Positions 24,803 to 32,732 of a stretch of 62,262 bases of DNA are shown here, piece after piece. Origin of the DNA: Lachnospiraceae bacterium UBA3632 (GTDB lineage: Bacteria; Bacillota; Clostridia; Lachnospirales; Lachnospiraceae). Each line of letters starts with the position of its first letter. Position 1 is the first letter of the stretch. The position numbers and the translations under genes are program-made. The stretch spans positions 1-62,262 of the forward strand of contig DFKZ01000048.1 in NCBI GenBank assembly GCA_002373975.1. Reading direction: 5' to 3'. The notes beneath the pieces are model-generated. The model made no database searches. It had not been told where the DNA came from and saw only the letters and a program-made list of their open reading frames with translations.

Positions 24803-26307
24803 AAAAAGAAAAGGAAAAGGGGAGTAAAAGATTTGTATACACAGCTATTGCGGGCAGTGTTGTGTTAATGATCGTTCTGACACTCTCCACGCTCTGGGCC
24901 TCAAGGAAGACCGTGTCGTCAACCGATGAAGCGGTTGCAGCGGTGAGCTCCTTCTATCTGGAAGCCATGGCAGATCAGCGGGCCCAGACGATCACAAACC
25001 TTATAAACAGTAATTTTGAACACATGGAAAAGGCTCTGGATGTTATTGAGGAGGAGCAGGTCGAGTCTCAGGAGGATCTTAGGAGATTGCTGGGTGAGAT
25101 CAAGAGGCTGCTTTCGCTCCAGAGATTCGCACTGGTGGATACGGACAACGTGGTCTACACCCAGTACACGACTTATAGCGGGGGGAGCCGCTACGATTTC
25201 CTGCAGGCAAAAGAGCTGCAGGGGAATGTCATCAGTACGATCAATATGTACGGTTCCTCAAAGCAGTTATGTCTGGCAATCCCCGTAAAAGGGCTGACGA
25301 TCATGGGGAAGCCCGTAAAGGCATGCTTTGTTCAGATTGACATCAGAGAGATAGCGGATCTGCTGGCATTCGAAGATGATGGCAGGACTTATTTCGGACT
25401 GTATGCGGAAAACGGTGGTAATCTGACAGACACCGATCTTGGCCAGATCATTTCCGGAGAGAATTTTCTCAAGGGAACAAAGGATTATCTGTCGCAGGAA
25501 TCATGGCAAAGAGTAAGTTCGGACTTTGCCGAGGGGAAAAGCGGCAGCGTGACGCTTAATGCCGGCGGAATGATGGAGGCTTTGTGTTATACATCCGTTC
25601 CTTATACAGGCTGGATGATGGCTGTACTTATCCGCGAAAGCATAATCGAGGAGCAGATTCACGGGATCAGCGACAATAACCGCCTCACCAGCCGTATGCT
25701 GATACTGGTCACGCTGATCACGGTGCTTGCCTTTGCATCCGTGCTTATCCTGCAGCTTCGCAAGACGTCTACAATAAAGCTTGAAGCCGAAAAGGCAACC
25801 AGCAGGTTGTTCCAGAGTATGGCAAATATAGATTCAATGACTGGCATCAGGAACAAGCATGCATATTCCGAGTATGAACGCATGCTGAACAGCAAGATTC
25901 AGGAGGGCGACCTCGGCGGAAAGCTGGCTGTGCTTGTGTGCGATATCAACGGATTAAAGTATGTAAATGACACGCTCGGACACGCTGCGGGGGACCAGCT
26001 TATAAAGGACGCCAGCAATCTGCTGTGCGAGTATTTCGACCATGGTGCCGTATTCAGAGTGGGTGGTGATGAGTTTACGATCATCCTTCATGACAAGGGA
26101 TTCGAGAGAATGGATGAGGATCTGGCTGCCATCAACCGCGTGATAGAGGATAATATCACAAAAGAAAAGGTTGTGGTATCCATCGGTCATTCTGTGCTCC
26201 GCGAGGATGACAAACAGATTAAAGATGCCTTTGAAAGAGCGGATCAGATGATGTACGAACGCAAGCAGGAACTGAAAGCCATGGGAGCAAAGACCAGAGA
26301 ATCCTGA
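24799..26307 (+). CDS. Membrane diguanylate cyclase with extracellular sensor domain
   Basis: A 502-residue protein. One membrane helix lies at about residues 13-33, then about 260 extracellular residues that look like a Cache-type sensor, a second helix at about 298-318, a coiled linker and a GGDEF domain. LAVLVCDINGLKYVNDTLGH and RVGGDEF (GGDEF at 422-426) show an intact active site. The inhibitory RxxD site is missing (the matching position reads F-D-H-G), so product feedback is probably absent. The start overlaps the binding lipoprotein gene by 4 bases. The likely job is to raise cyclic-di-GMP in response to a ligand presented by that lipoprotein. Confidence 0.9.
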   Translation: MKKEKEKGSKRFVYTAIAGSVVLMIVLTLSTLWASRKTVSSTDEAVAAVSSFYLEAMADQRAQTITNLINSNFEHMEKALDVIEEEQVESQEDLRRLLGEIKRLLSLQRFALVDTDNVVYTQYTTYSGGSRYDFLQAKELQGNVISTINMYGSSKQLCLAIPVKGLTIMGKPVKACFVQIDIREIADLLAFEDDGRTYFGLYAENGGNLTDTDLGQIISGENFLKGTKDYLSQESWQRVSSDFAEGKSGSVTLNAGGMMEALCYTSVPYTGWMMAVLIRESIIEEQIHGISDNNRLTSRMLILVTLITVLAFASVLILQLRKTSTIKLEAEKATSRLFQSMANIDSMTGIRNKHAYSEYERMLNSKIQEGDLGGKLAVLVCDINGLKYVNDTLGHAAGDQLIKDASNLLCEYFDHGAVFRVGGDEFTIILHDKGFERMDEDLAAINRVIEDNITKEKVVVSIGHSVLREDDKQIKDAFERADQMMYERKQELKAMGAKTRES

Positions 26308-26352
26308 CGGGTTACCATCTCACCCGCCAGCGTTCTCTCAGCTTTTCTATAG

Positions 26353-26410
26353 GCTCGGAAGGTTTAGCCAAAGCAGCATCAGGCTTTACCTCCCGAGCGA
26401 TTTTTTTTTT
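26353..26410 (+). terminator. Terminator of the binding protein/cyclase operon
   Basis: GCTCGGAAGGTTTAGCC (26353-26369) pairs with 26382-26398 with three mismatches and is followed by GA and ten T. It ends the plus-strand cyclase operon. It also overlaps the last codons of the convergent oxidoreductase gene, which ends at 26379. Confidence 0.85.
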
Positions 26411-27506
26411 CATTTTCACGAAGCTCGTTGAGGTGCTTTTCGAATATTTCTTCGCTGACCGGTATATCAGCCCAGCCATCTGTCCATGCCGATACGTATG
26501 CGGCATTTGAAATTGAAAGTGAATTGAGCCCTTCATAACCGGGTGCAAGAAGCGGTGTTCCGTCAAGGATAGCATCCGCAAAATTGTTCAGAAGAATGGG
26601 ATGTCCATCCGGCTCCGGTGCGGTGAACTCTTCATATTCCGACTCGGGGCATGCAAAGCCCGATTCGCTGGTAAAGCAGAATTCTCTCTCCGGAACTTTG
26701 AGCTTTGTCCACTTAAGGGTGGCATTTTCGAGTACCAGTTTTCCTCTGTCTCCCGATATTTCCAGACGGTTTGTTCCGGGCGCTTCACCGGTGGTGGTTA
26801 TAAAAGTAGCGCTGGCACCGTTATCGTATTCGCCGTAGATCGTTACATCATCTTCGATGGCAACATTATGGTATTTGCCGAAGGAGCAGAAGGCTCTTAC
26901 TCTTTTTGGCATACCGAATATCCACTGCCAGAGATCGAGATTGTGAGGTGCCTGATTCAAAAGAACACCACCGCCCTCACCGTCCCATGTGGCACGCCAT
27001 GAGCCGGAATCATAATAGCTCTGAGTCCTGTACCAGTTGGTTATTATCCAAACCATCCTTTTGAGTTCGCCCAGCTGCCCGCTCTGAACGATCTCTCTTG
27101 CTTTGGCGAATATGGGGTTGGAACGCTGGTTGAACATTATGGCAAAAACCACACCCGCCTTTTCGGCAGCAGCATTCATTTCACGGACCTGACGGGTATA
27201 TACGCCCACCGGTTTTTCTGTCATAACATGGATCCCGCGCTTAAAGCATTCGATCGCCAATGTGGGATGATCATAGTGGGGAACAGCGATGAGAGCTGCA
27301 TCTATAAGCCCGCTGTCGAGCATTTTGGTGGTATCGTCAAAGCGCTCTGCAGAAGGGCAGATCTCCCCGGCGCGGGCGAGCTTTTCGGGCACGATATCCG
27401 ATACTGCCGTCACCTCGATGCGGGGGCACTGACCTTCAACCACACTTTTAAGATGTCCGGTACCCATATTTCCGACTCCGATTATTCCAAGTCTTACTAT
27501 TTCCAT
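26379..27506 (-). CDS. Gfo/Idh/MocA family NAD(P)-dependent oxidoreductase
   Basis: A 375-residue enzyme. The Rossmann motif is LGIIGVGNMGTGHL. The family lysine is in MTEKPVGVY, and the second catalytic region is GGVLLNQAPHNLDLWQW. Such enzymes oxidise or reduce sugars, inositols or glycosides, often at C3. It is the second gene of a two-gene minus-strand operon, 15 bases after the TIM-barrel isomerase. The last residues (EKKNRSGGKA) are encoded by an A10 tract and by the arms of the facing terminator, so the C-terminus is probably not functionally constrained. Confidence 0.92.
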   Translation of the reverse strand: MEIVRLGIIGVGNMGTGHLKSVVEGQCPRIEVTAVSDIVPEKLARAGEICPSAERFDDTTKMLDSGLIDAALIAVPHYDHPTLAIECFKRGIHVMTEKPVGVYTRQVREMNAAAEKAGVVFAIMFNQRSNPIFAKAREIVQSGQLGELKRMVWIITNWYRTQSYYDSGSWRATWDGEGGGVLLNQAPHNLDLWQWIFGMPKRVRAFCSFGKYHNVAIEDDVTIYGEYDNGASATFITTTGEAPGTNRLEISGDRGKLVLENATLKWTKLKVPEREFCFTSESGFACPESEYEEFTAPEPDGHPILLNNFADAILDGTPLLAPGYEGLNSLSISNAAYVSAWTDGWADIPVSEEIFEKHLNELRENEKKNRSGGKA

Positions 27507-27521
27507 ATAAATATCCTCCGG

Positions 27522-28334
27522 TTATTTTATCAGTTCCTTAAGTGCGTCTGACGCTGCTTTGAATGCAGAGAATGAATCGGGATAAGCATATTCGCCCACC
27601 TTGCTCTTTTCCTGCCCTTCAAGCTTTTCAAGCCCTTGAAATACCGTAAGGTGCGGCTCGATGGTTAGAACCTCGCCCTTGTACTTAGACAGAAGGAAAG
27701 GAAGATTTCCCGCTCCCTTGCCTGCAGGCACCACGGAACCGTCGGGCAGCGCATCTTTGATATGCATGTATTCGACGTAGGGACTTAGCATTTCCCATGC
27801 TTCTTTTGTATCCTGTCCGGACTGAATGAAGTTTGCGGGATCGAATATTGCCTTTATTTCAGGAAAGCTTTTTTGTATTTCGAGGCACCTTGAAGCGATA
27901 TCGCCGTAGATCCCTTTTTCATTTTCGTGGCAGAGTATCACGCCGGAGCCTTTTGCGGCCTCGAGGAATCTCCCCAGCCTTTCGGCCACATCATCAAAGC
28001 GGCCTTCTGATCCGTAAAAGCTAAAGAGCCTTATGTGCTTTGTGCCCAGCACCTCGCACAGCTCCACGCCGTGTTTGAAGGAATCGAGATGCTTTTCGAA
28101 ATCATCGGCAAGGCTTATCTTTCCAAAGGGAGACCCCAGGGACCAGCAGGAGAGCCCCGCTTCGCTCAGCTTGGATCTTACTTCTTTTGCCTTTTCTATC
28201 GAGATGTCTGCGATGTTTTGTCCGTCGACACCCCTGATCTCGAGAAGGCTGATTACGTTTTCCTTCATGGCTTTTATCTGTTCATCGATATTCGGAGAGG
28301 CTTCGTCTGCAAATGCTGCAAGTTTATATCTCAT
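27522..28334 (-). CDS. Sugar phosphate isomerase/epimerase-like TIM-barrel protein
   Basis: A 270-residue xylose-isomerase-like (AP endonuclease 2 superfamily) TIM barrel. Metal-binding positions are visible: Glu in ILCHENEKG, Asp in AIFDPANF, His in EYMHIKDAL and Glu in VLTIEPHL. It starts with the typical YKLAAFADEASPNIDEQIKA. GGAGGA lies about 6 bases before the ATG. It is the promoter-proximal gene of the minus-strand pair and is divergent from the AraC regulator. The substrate is unknown; members include 3-keto sugar isomerases and lyases as well as inositol pathway enzymes. Confidence 0.88.
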   Translation of the reverse strand: MRYKLAAFADEASPNIDEQIKAMKENVISLLEIRGVDGQNIADISIEKAKEVRSKLSEAGLSCWSLGSPFGKISLADDFEKHLDSFKHGVELCEVLGTKHIRLFSFYGSEGRFDDVAERLGRFLEAAKGSGVILCHENEKGIYGDIASRCLEIQKSFPEIKAIFDPANFIQSGQDTKEAWEMLSPYVEYMHIKDALPDGSVVPAGKGAGNLPFLLSKYKGEVLTIEPHLTVFQGLEKLEGQEKSKVGEYAYPDSFSAFKAASDALKELIK

Positions 28335-28444
28335 GGGATCCTCCTGTAACTGTGATCGTTATCATGCTGTGTTTTATATATGCATTTGAATACTTGGGTT
28401 ATGATCGGATCTTTATCTGTTGTTTAAATACTATCATGAAATAA

Positions 28445-28484
28445 TTTGCATTAAAATTGCAAAATTACTCAAAAATATTGCAAA
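28445..28484. promoter_or_regulatory. Candidate AraC binding sites in the divergent intergenic region
   Basis: TTGCAAA occurs at 28457-28463 and 28478-28484, exactly 21 bases (two turns) apart, with an inverted TTTGCA at 28445-28450. Such direct repeats at helical spacing are typical of AraC-family sites. They lie between the divergent isomerase and AraC starts (28335-28587). Confidence 0.5.
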
Positions 28485-28587
28485 TCAGCGCAGAGTGTGA
28501 TTAACTACTAAGCAGTAGGAGAAATGGCCGGGTGATTCTGTCCCGGCATCATTTCACTCCCGGTGTCAGATCGGAAAGGAAGAGGGA

Positions 28588-29397
28588 ATGGAGTTTTTCT
28601 ACGAACATGAAGCTGACGGAATATACACCAGACACATCCGTGAGGAAAACGCGGACGGCAGCGGATATACCACGCACATTCACGACAGATGTGAGATATA
28701 CTATTTTATAGACGGAGACGCGGGTTACCTTGTGGAAGGTACGGAATACCGCATGAAAAGGGGGAGCCTTCTGGTGATGCGCCCCGGGGAAGTGCACAGG
28801 GCAAAGCTTCTTACAAACGGGATATATGAGAGGTATGCGGTCAACTTTCCCATAAGCTTCTTTGACGATATAGATCCCGAGAGACGCCTTATGCGCCTGT
28901 ACACGGACAGGGCGCTGGGAGAGGGAAATATGTACGAAAAGCCGGAGATGGAAGGCCTGCTTGAACAGCTGTGCAGCGAGCATCCCGATGAATACGACAG
29001 AAGGATAGCTGCGCACCGGGTCCTGATCGATATACTTTCAAGGCTGGATGATGAATTCAGAGAAAGAACCGAGGGCAGAAGCCGGGCAAAGAGCAGGAAG
29101 AGCTCGGCATCCGAAAAGATGCTGAAGTATGTGAACGGACATATTTTTGACGAGCTCTCCGTTTCGGTGCTTGCAGAAAAGTTCTATATGAGCCGCTCCC
29201 AGGTGGGAAGGATATTCAAACAGTCCACAGGAGCTTCACCCTGGGAATATATAACGGCAAAAAGGCTCATCGCGGCAAGAGAGATGTTGGGCGAGGGTAC
29301 TTCTGCTGGGGAAGCAGCGGAAAAATGCGGCTTTGGGGATTATTCATCCTTCTACAGAGCCTACGTAAAAAGGTACGGGGAAAGCCCGAGAAAATAA
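28588..29397 (+). CDS. AraC family transcriptional regulator
   Basis: A 269-residue regulator. The N-terminal half is a cupin-like sensor (HIHDRCEIYYFIDGDAGYLV, then LLVMRPGEVHRAKLL). The C-terminal 100 residues carry two helix-turn-helix units: LAEKFYMSRSQVGRIFKQST and AEKCGFGDYSSFYRAYVKRY. It sits between the divergent isomerase-oxidoreductase pair and the isomerase-ThuA pair, so it probably activates both in response to the cluster's sugar. GGAAAGGAAGAGGGA precedes the ATG. Confidence 0.92.
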   Translation: MEFFYEHEADGIYTRHIREENADGSGYTTHIHDRCEIYYFIDGDAGYLVEGTEYRMKRGSLLVMRPGEVHRAKLLTNGIYERYAVNFPISFFDDIDPERRLMRLYTDRALGEGNMYEKPEMEGLLEQLCSEHPDEYDRRIAAHRVLIDILSRLDDEFRERTEGRSRAKSRKSSASEKMLKYVNGHIFDELSVSVLAEKFYMSRSQVGRIFKQSTGASPWEYITAKRLIAAREMLGEGTSAGEAAEKCGFGDYSSFYRAYVKRYGESPRK

Positions 29398-29413
29398 TAT
29401 CACAAAGCGAAAA

Positions 29414-29458
29414 ATCATATAACCGTAAATCACATAACTGTAGATCACATAACGAAAG
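29414..29458. repeat. Three tandem 15-bp repeats
   Basis: The units ATCATATAACCGTAA, ATCACATAACTGTAG and ATCACATAACGAAAG follow one another without gaps in the 73-base space between araC and the next isomerase gene. They end 12 bases before the ATG at 29471 and include its ribosome binding region. Confidence 0.65.
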
Positions 29459-29470
29459 AGGTATTTCAAC

Positions 29471-30286
29471 ATGGCTGAGCAAAAAAAATACAAGGCGGGA
29501 ACATTTTTTCATCACATCTGTCAGGCCGCAAGGGAGCGCGCAGAATCGGTGGAGGATACGATCGCGTGGGCGGTGAAGCTGGGATATTCAGCAGCGGAGC
29601 CTGATGCGGATGACCTTGAGGGCACGGAGCTTCTTGCAAAAAAGGGTATGGCAGTAAGCAGCATTTACCGCAATTACAGCTGGCAGAAAGGGATAGACAG
29701 GGCTTTTATGGAGGATCATATCCGCATAGCAGGGCGCCTGGGAGCTTCAAAGATCATGGCGATCCCGGGCTTTTACAGCGGTAAGGATCATGATAAAGCC
29801 GAGCTTGAGAAAATGCACGAAGGCATGAGGCAGCTGTCGGAGCTTGCAAAGGAAAACGGGCTTACCCTGACCATCGAGGATTATGATAATGCATTAAGTC
29901 CTATTGCCACCATGGATGGGATGCAGTCCTTCCTTGAAGCGGCGCCGGGTCTTAAGGTCACATTGGATACGGGCAACTTTATCTTCAGCGCGGAGGATGC
30001 CCTTAAGGCGCAGCAGAAGTTCCTGCCGCTGATCGTGCATGCACATCTTAAAGACCGCCTGTGGAGCCGAAAGGGAGAGGGGGATACTCTCGAATGTATA
30101 GACGGACGCATACTCTATCCCTGTGCGGTGTGTGACGGAGATATACCGATAAGAGAGGTAATGAGGGTGCTTTCGGAGAGCGGCTATGACGGATATGTGG
30201 TGGCCGAGCATTTCGGAAGCCGCTCCTACGCTGAGAACATGGAAAGATCCATTCTCAACATGAGAAAGGAAGGCTGGGTAGAATGA
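29471..30286 (+). CDS. Second sugar phosphate isomerase/epimerase-like TIM-barrel protein
   Basis: A 271-residue xylose-isomerase-like TIM barrel, clearly different from the one at 27522. Putative metal ligands are Glu in LTIEDYD, Asp in KVTLDTGNF, His in VHAHLKDR and Glu in VVAEHFGSR. It overlaps the ThuA gene by 4 bases (ATGA), so the two are translated together. Within the cluster it could isomerise or cleave a keto-sugar made by the oxidoreductase. The substrate is not evident. Confidence 0.88.
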   Translation: MAEQKKYKAGTFFHHICQAARERAESVEDTIAWAVKLGYSAAEPDADDLEGTELLAKKGMAVSSIYRNYSWQKGIDRAFMEDHIRIAGRLGASKIMAIPGFYSGKDHDKAELEKMHEGMRQLSELAKENGLTLTIEDYDNALSPIATMDGMQSFLEAAPGLKVTLDTGNFIFSAEDALKAQQKFLPLIVHAHLKDRLWSRKGEGDTLECIDGRILYPCAVCDGDIPIREVMRVLSESGYDGYVVAEHFGSRSYAENMERSILNMRKEGWVE

Positions 30287-30987
30287 TAAGAGTTACTGTA
30301 TGGAATGAATACGAGCATGAGAGAAAGATCCCCGAAATAGGGAAGATTTACCCGGAAGGAATTCACGGTGCCATAAAAAAGATACTCTCTTCCGAGGATG
30401 ATATGATCGTCCGCTACGCTACTTTGGATGAACCGGAGCAGGGCCTTTCCGAGGGAATATTATCGGACACTGATGTGCTTATCTGGTGGAGTCATGCCAG
30501 GCAGGATGATGTCACGGATGAAAATGTGCAGAGAGTGATAGATCATGTTCACAGCGGCATGGGGTTGATAGCGCTGCATTCCGCCCATTTCAGTAAAGTA
30601 TTCAGGCGGCTCATGGGTACGCCCTGCACCCTTAGCTGGAAGCACGGCGACAGGGAGAAACTGTTTTGTGTAAACCCGGCGCACCCCATAGCGAAAGATG
30701 TGCCCGGGTGTATAGAGCTCGAAGACGAAGAACTTTACGGAGAGCCTTTTGCAATACCAAACCCCGATGAAGTGGTATTTATGGGATGGTTTGCAGGCGG
30801 GGCGGTATTCAGGAGCGGATGCACTTTTACCCGGGGATATGGAAAGATTTTTTATTTCCAGCCGGGGCATGAAGAGAACCGCGTGTACGACCATCCGGAT
30901 ATCAGCAGGATCCTGATAAACAGCGTAAGGTGGGCAGCACCCGTAAAGCGCCTTGCATCGCCGCCCGACAATATAGAGCTGCGCTGA
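30283..30987 (+). CDS. ThuA family protein
   Basis: A 234-residue protein of the ThuA (trehalose utilisation) class I glutamine amidotransferase-like fold. Typical segments are RVTVWNEYEHERKIPEIGKI, DVLIWWSHARQDDV, GLIALHSAHFSKVFRRLMGT and the final FYFQPGHEENRVYDHPDISR. ThuA proteins work with Gfo/Idh oxidoreductases (ThuB) on 3-keto-glycosides. Here such an oxidoreductase lies in the same cluster, which supports that type of chemistry. The exact reaction is inferred, not shown. Confidence 0.88.
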   Translation: MIRVTVWNEYEHERKIPEIGKIYPEGIHGAIKKILSSEDDMIVRYATLDEPEQGLSEGILSDTDVLIWWSHARQDDVTDENVQRVIDHVHSGMGLIALHSAHFSKVFRRLMGTPCTLSWKHGDREKLFCVNPAHPIAKDVPGCIELEDEELYGEPFAIPNPDEVVFMGWFAGGAVFRSGCTFTRGYGKIFYFQPGHEENRVYDHPDISRILINSVRWAAPVKRLASPPDNIELR

Positions 30988-31036
30988 AAAGAAAGACTCT
31001 TTTTATAGCTTTTGAATCAGTTTTTGATCAGTCTGA

Positions 31037-32419
31037 TCACAGCTTATAGAATTCGTCCAGATACTTGCGGGTATTGATGCACATTTCCTTAAACAGCTCC
31101 CTTGACTGATCCATGGTGAGGGTGCCGCAGAGTGGCTGGTTTGCGAATGCCGCATAGATCTTATTGAGATCTCTTTCTTTGATGCCTTCGTAGGTAGCTT
31201 CAATGTTGGCAAGATTGCGGTAAACGAGATTTGCCACTGTGATGGGAAGAGGCTTTGATACCACGGGTTTAACCTGATCGTTTGAGAAGATGCAGTTGGT
31301 CTCCACGATGCTTCCGATGGGCATTTGAGGCATCTGTCCCTGATTCGGGATATTCACATTTGATACCACTGTCTTGAATCCCAGCAGAGCCTTCATAAGG
31401 TCAACTGCTTCCTCCGCGGATTTGACCACGGGGAATTCCATTCGTCCCTCTGCCATCTCAATGGTCTCGGCTATTTTATCAGCCTGCATTTTTTCCCTGA
31501 AATCAACTGATGTAAGCCCGAACTGCCATTCCCGGACAGTTTCGGGATCTTTCAGATACCATGTGTTCGGCATAAACTCAACAAGATGCCTGTCACCTGC
31601 AGCGGCCAGTGCACCATACTTTCTGAACATATCAAGCTTAACCTTGTTGCCGTATGCAAAGGGATCAGTCTTGAAAGCGAAGCGGTCATCTCCCTCTTCG
31701 TAGTAACCTTCCTCATAAAACTTATCCATAAACTCCGGAAGCAGTGCGAGCAGATCTATGTTCTGATACTTCGCTTCGGTTATCCATGTAAAGTGATTGA
31801 TACCGCAGGCATCGGTATAGATGTCCTGACGCTGCACTTCTATGCCTTTTATTTCTTTAAGCACGCAGGTAAGGAATTTCTGCGCATGGAACACTTCATG
31901 GCAGCAGCCGAAGGCTTTGATCGAGGGAAAAATATCGTACAGCACTTTGGTGCATATGCTCATGGGATTTGTGAAGTTGATAACCCATGCATCGGGGCAG
32001 ACTTCTTTTATTTTGCGAGCGAACCCTTCATAGATCGGAACTGTACGCATTGCACGCAGCACTCCGCCGGGGCCTACGGTGTCACCGACTGACTGGTAGA
32101 TCCCGTACTTTTCGGGGGCGTGCACATCGCTGCGCATCTCGTTAAAGGTTCCGGGGAGAATGGATATCACCACAAAGTCCGCGCTCTTTAATGCATCTTC
32201 GAGGTGCTCACAGAGTGTGTAGTCAAATTTCGATTTTGTGCGGGGATCACGGTTTATATAATCTCCTATTCTGGCATTGCGAGCCGCTGCCTCCATATCG
32301 ATATCATAGAGTGCGATCTCTCCGGAAAGGTTTTCCGAAACCGCCAGATCCGACATGAATGTACGTGCCCACTGTTTTGATCCGCCTCCTATATAGGCAA
32401 TCTTGATTCTTCTTTCCAT
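31037..32419 (-). CDS. GH4 glycosidase with CHEV motif, probable alpha-galacturonidase
   Basis: A 460-residue NAD+- and Mn2+-dependent GH4 enzyme. The cofactor loop is AYIGGGSKQW. Metal and substrate regions are INFTNP (148-152), the motif C-H-E-V (173-176) and GINHFTW (206-212). In GH4, the CHEV motif is described for alpha-galacturonidases (LplD type), whereas alpha-galactosidases and glucosidases carry other residues there. This predicts action on galacturonides from pectin. The start at 32419 has GAGG at good spacing; an ATG five codons earlier does not. It is convergent with the ThuA gene and has its own promoter. Confidence 0.85.
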   Translation of the reverse strand: MERRIKIAYIGGGSKQWARTFMSDLAVSENLSGEIALYDIDMEAAARNARIGDYINRDPRTKSKFDYTLCEHLEDALKSADFVVISILPGTFNEMRSDVHAPEKYGIYQSVGDTVGPGGVLRAMRTVPIYEGFARKIKEVCPDAWVINFTNPMSICTKVLYDIFPSIKAFGCCHEVFHAQKFLTCVLKEIKGIEVQRQDIYTDACGINHFTWITEAKYQNIDLLALLPEFMDKFYEEGYYEEGDDRFAFKTDPFAYGNKVKLDMFRKYGALAAAGDRHLVEFMPNTWYLKDPETVREWQFGLTSVDFREKMQADKIAETIEMAEGRMEFPVVKSAEEAVDLMKALLGFKTVVSNVNIPNQGQMPQMPIGSIVETNCIFSNDQVKPVVSKPLPITVANLVYRNLANIEATYEGIKERDLNKIYAAFANQPLCGTLTMDQSRELFKEMCINTRKYLDEFYKL

Positions 32420-32732
32420 ATCATTTTTCCTCATATTGTATTTTTATGGATCTTTTACTATATACTGTACTGCTGATGTTTACGTGCAGGTGTGCATCTA
32501 TACGGATGCGCATCTATACAAATGATATATATTTTTTAAGAACATTGTCAACAGTTTTATCATGCCGAAAGCGCGCGGGGAAGATAGAAAAAGCAGAGGC
32601 ACCGGCGAGAGAGAAAAACTTATTTCAAATAAGGCGTACTTGCTGTATAATTATGTGGCCGAGAAGCGGAGAGAGCCGTGGCATAATTCGCATTAAGGCA
32701 TAAGACACTAAGACATAAGTAAAAGCGTGAAA
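32420..32732. other. 313-base intergenic region between divergent genes
   Basis: This stretch separates the GH4 gene (minus) from the rhodanese-TtcA gene (plus). It holds a minus-strand promoter with an operator-like palindrome (described separately), a possible plus-strand -10 TATAAT at 32646-32651 with a poor -35 (TTTCAA, 32623-32628), and a short imprecise ACATAAG-type repeat at 32697-32717. No coding region is supported. Confidence 0.6.
32505..32551 (-). promoter_or_regulatory. GH4 gene promoter with downstream palindrome
   Basis: Reading on the minus strand, TTGACA (32551-32546) and TATATC (32529-32524) are 16 bases apart. Just downstream, GATGCGCATC (32505-32514) is a perfect 10-bp palindrome, and the direct repeat GCATCTATAC occurs at 32494 and 32510. 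This layout suits a repressor site covering the start of transcription. Confidence 0.5.

Noticed and set aside
26312..26581. Minus-strand frame overlapping the oxidoreductase 3' end
   Set aside because: It is a shadow frame; it could only be used after slippage at the A10 run, for which there is no direct evidence.
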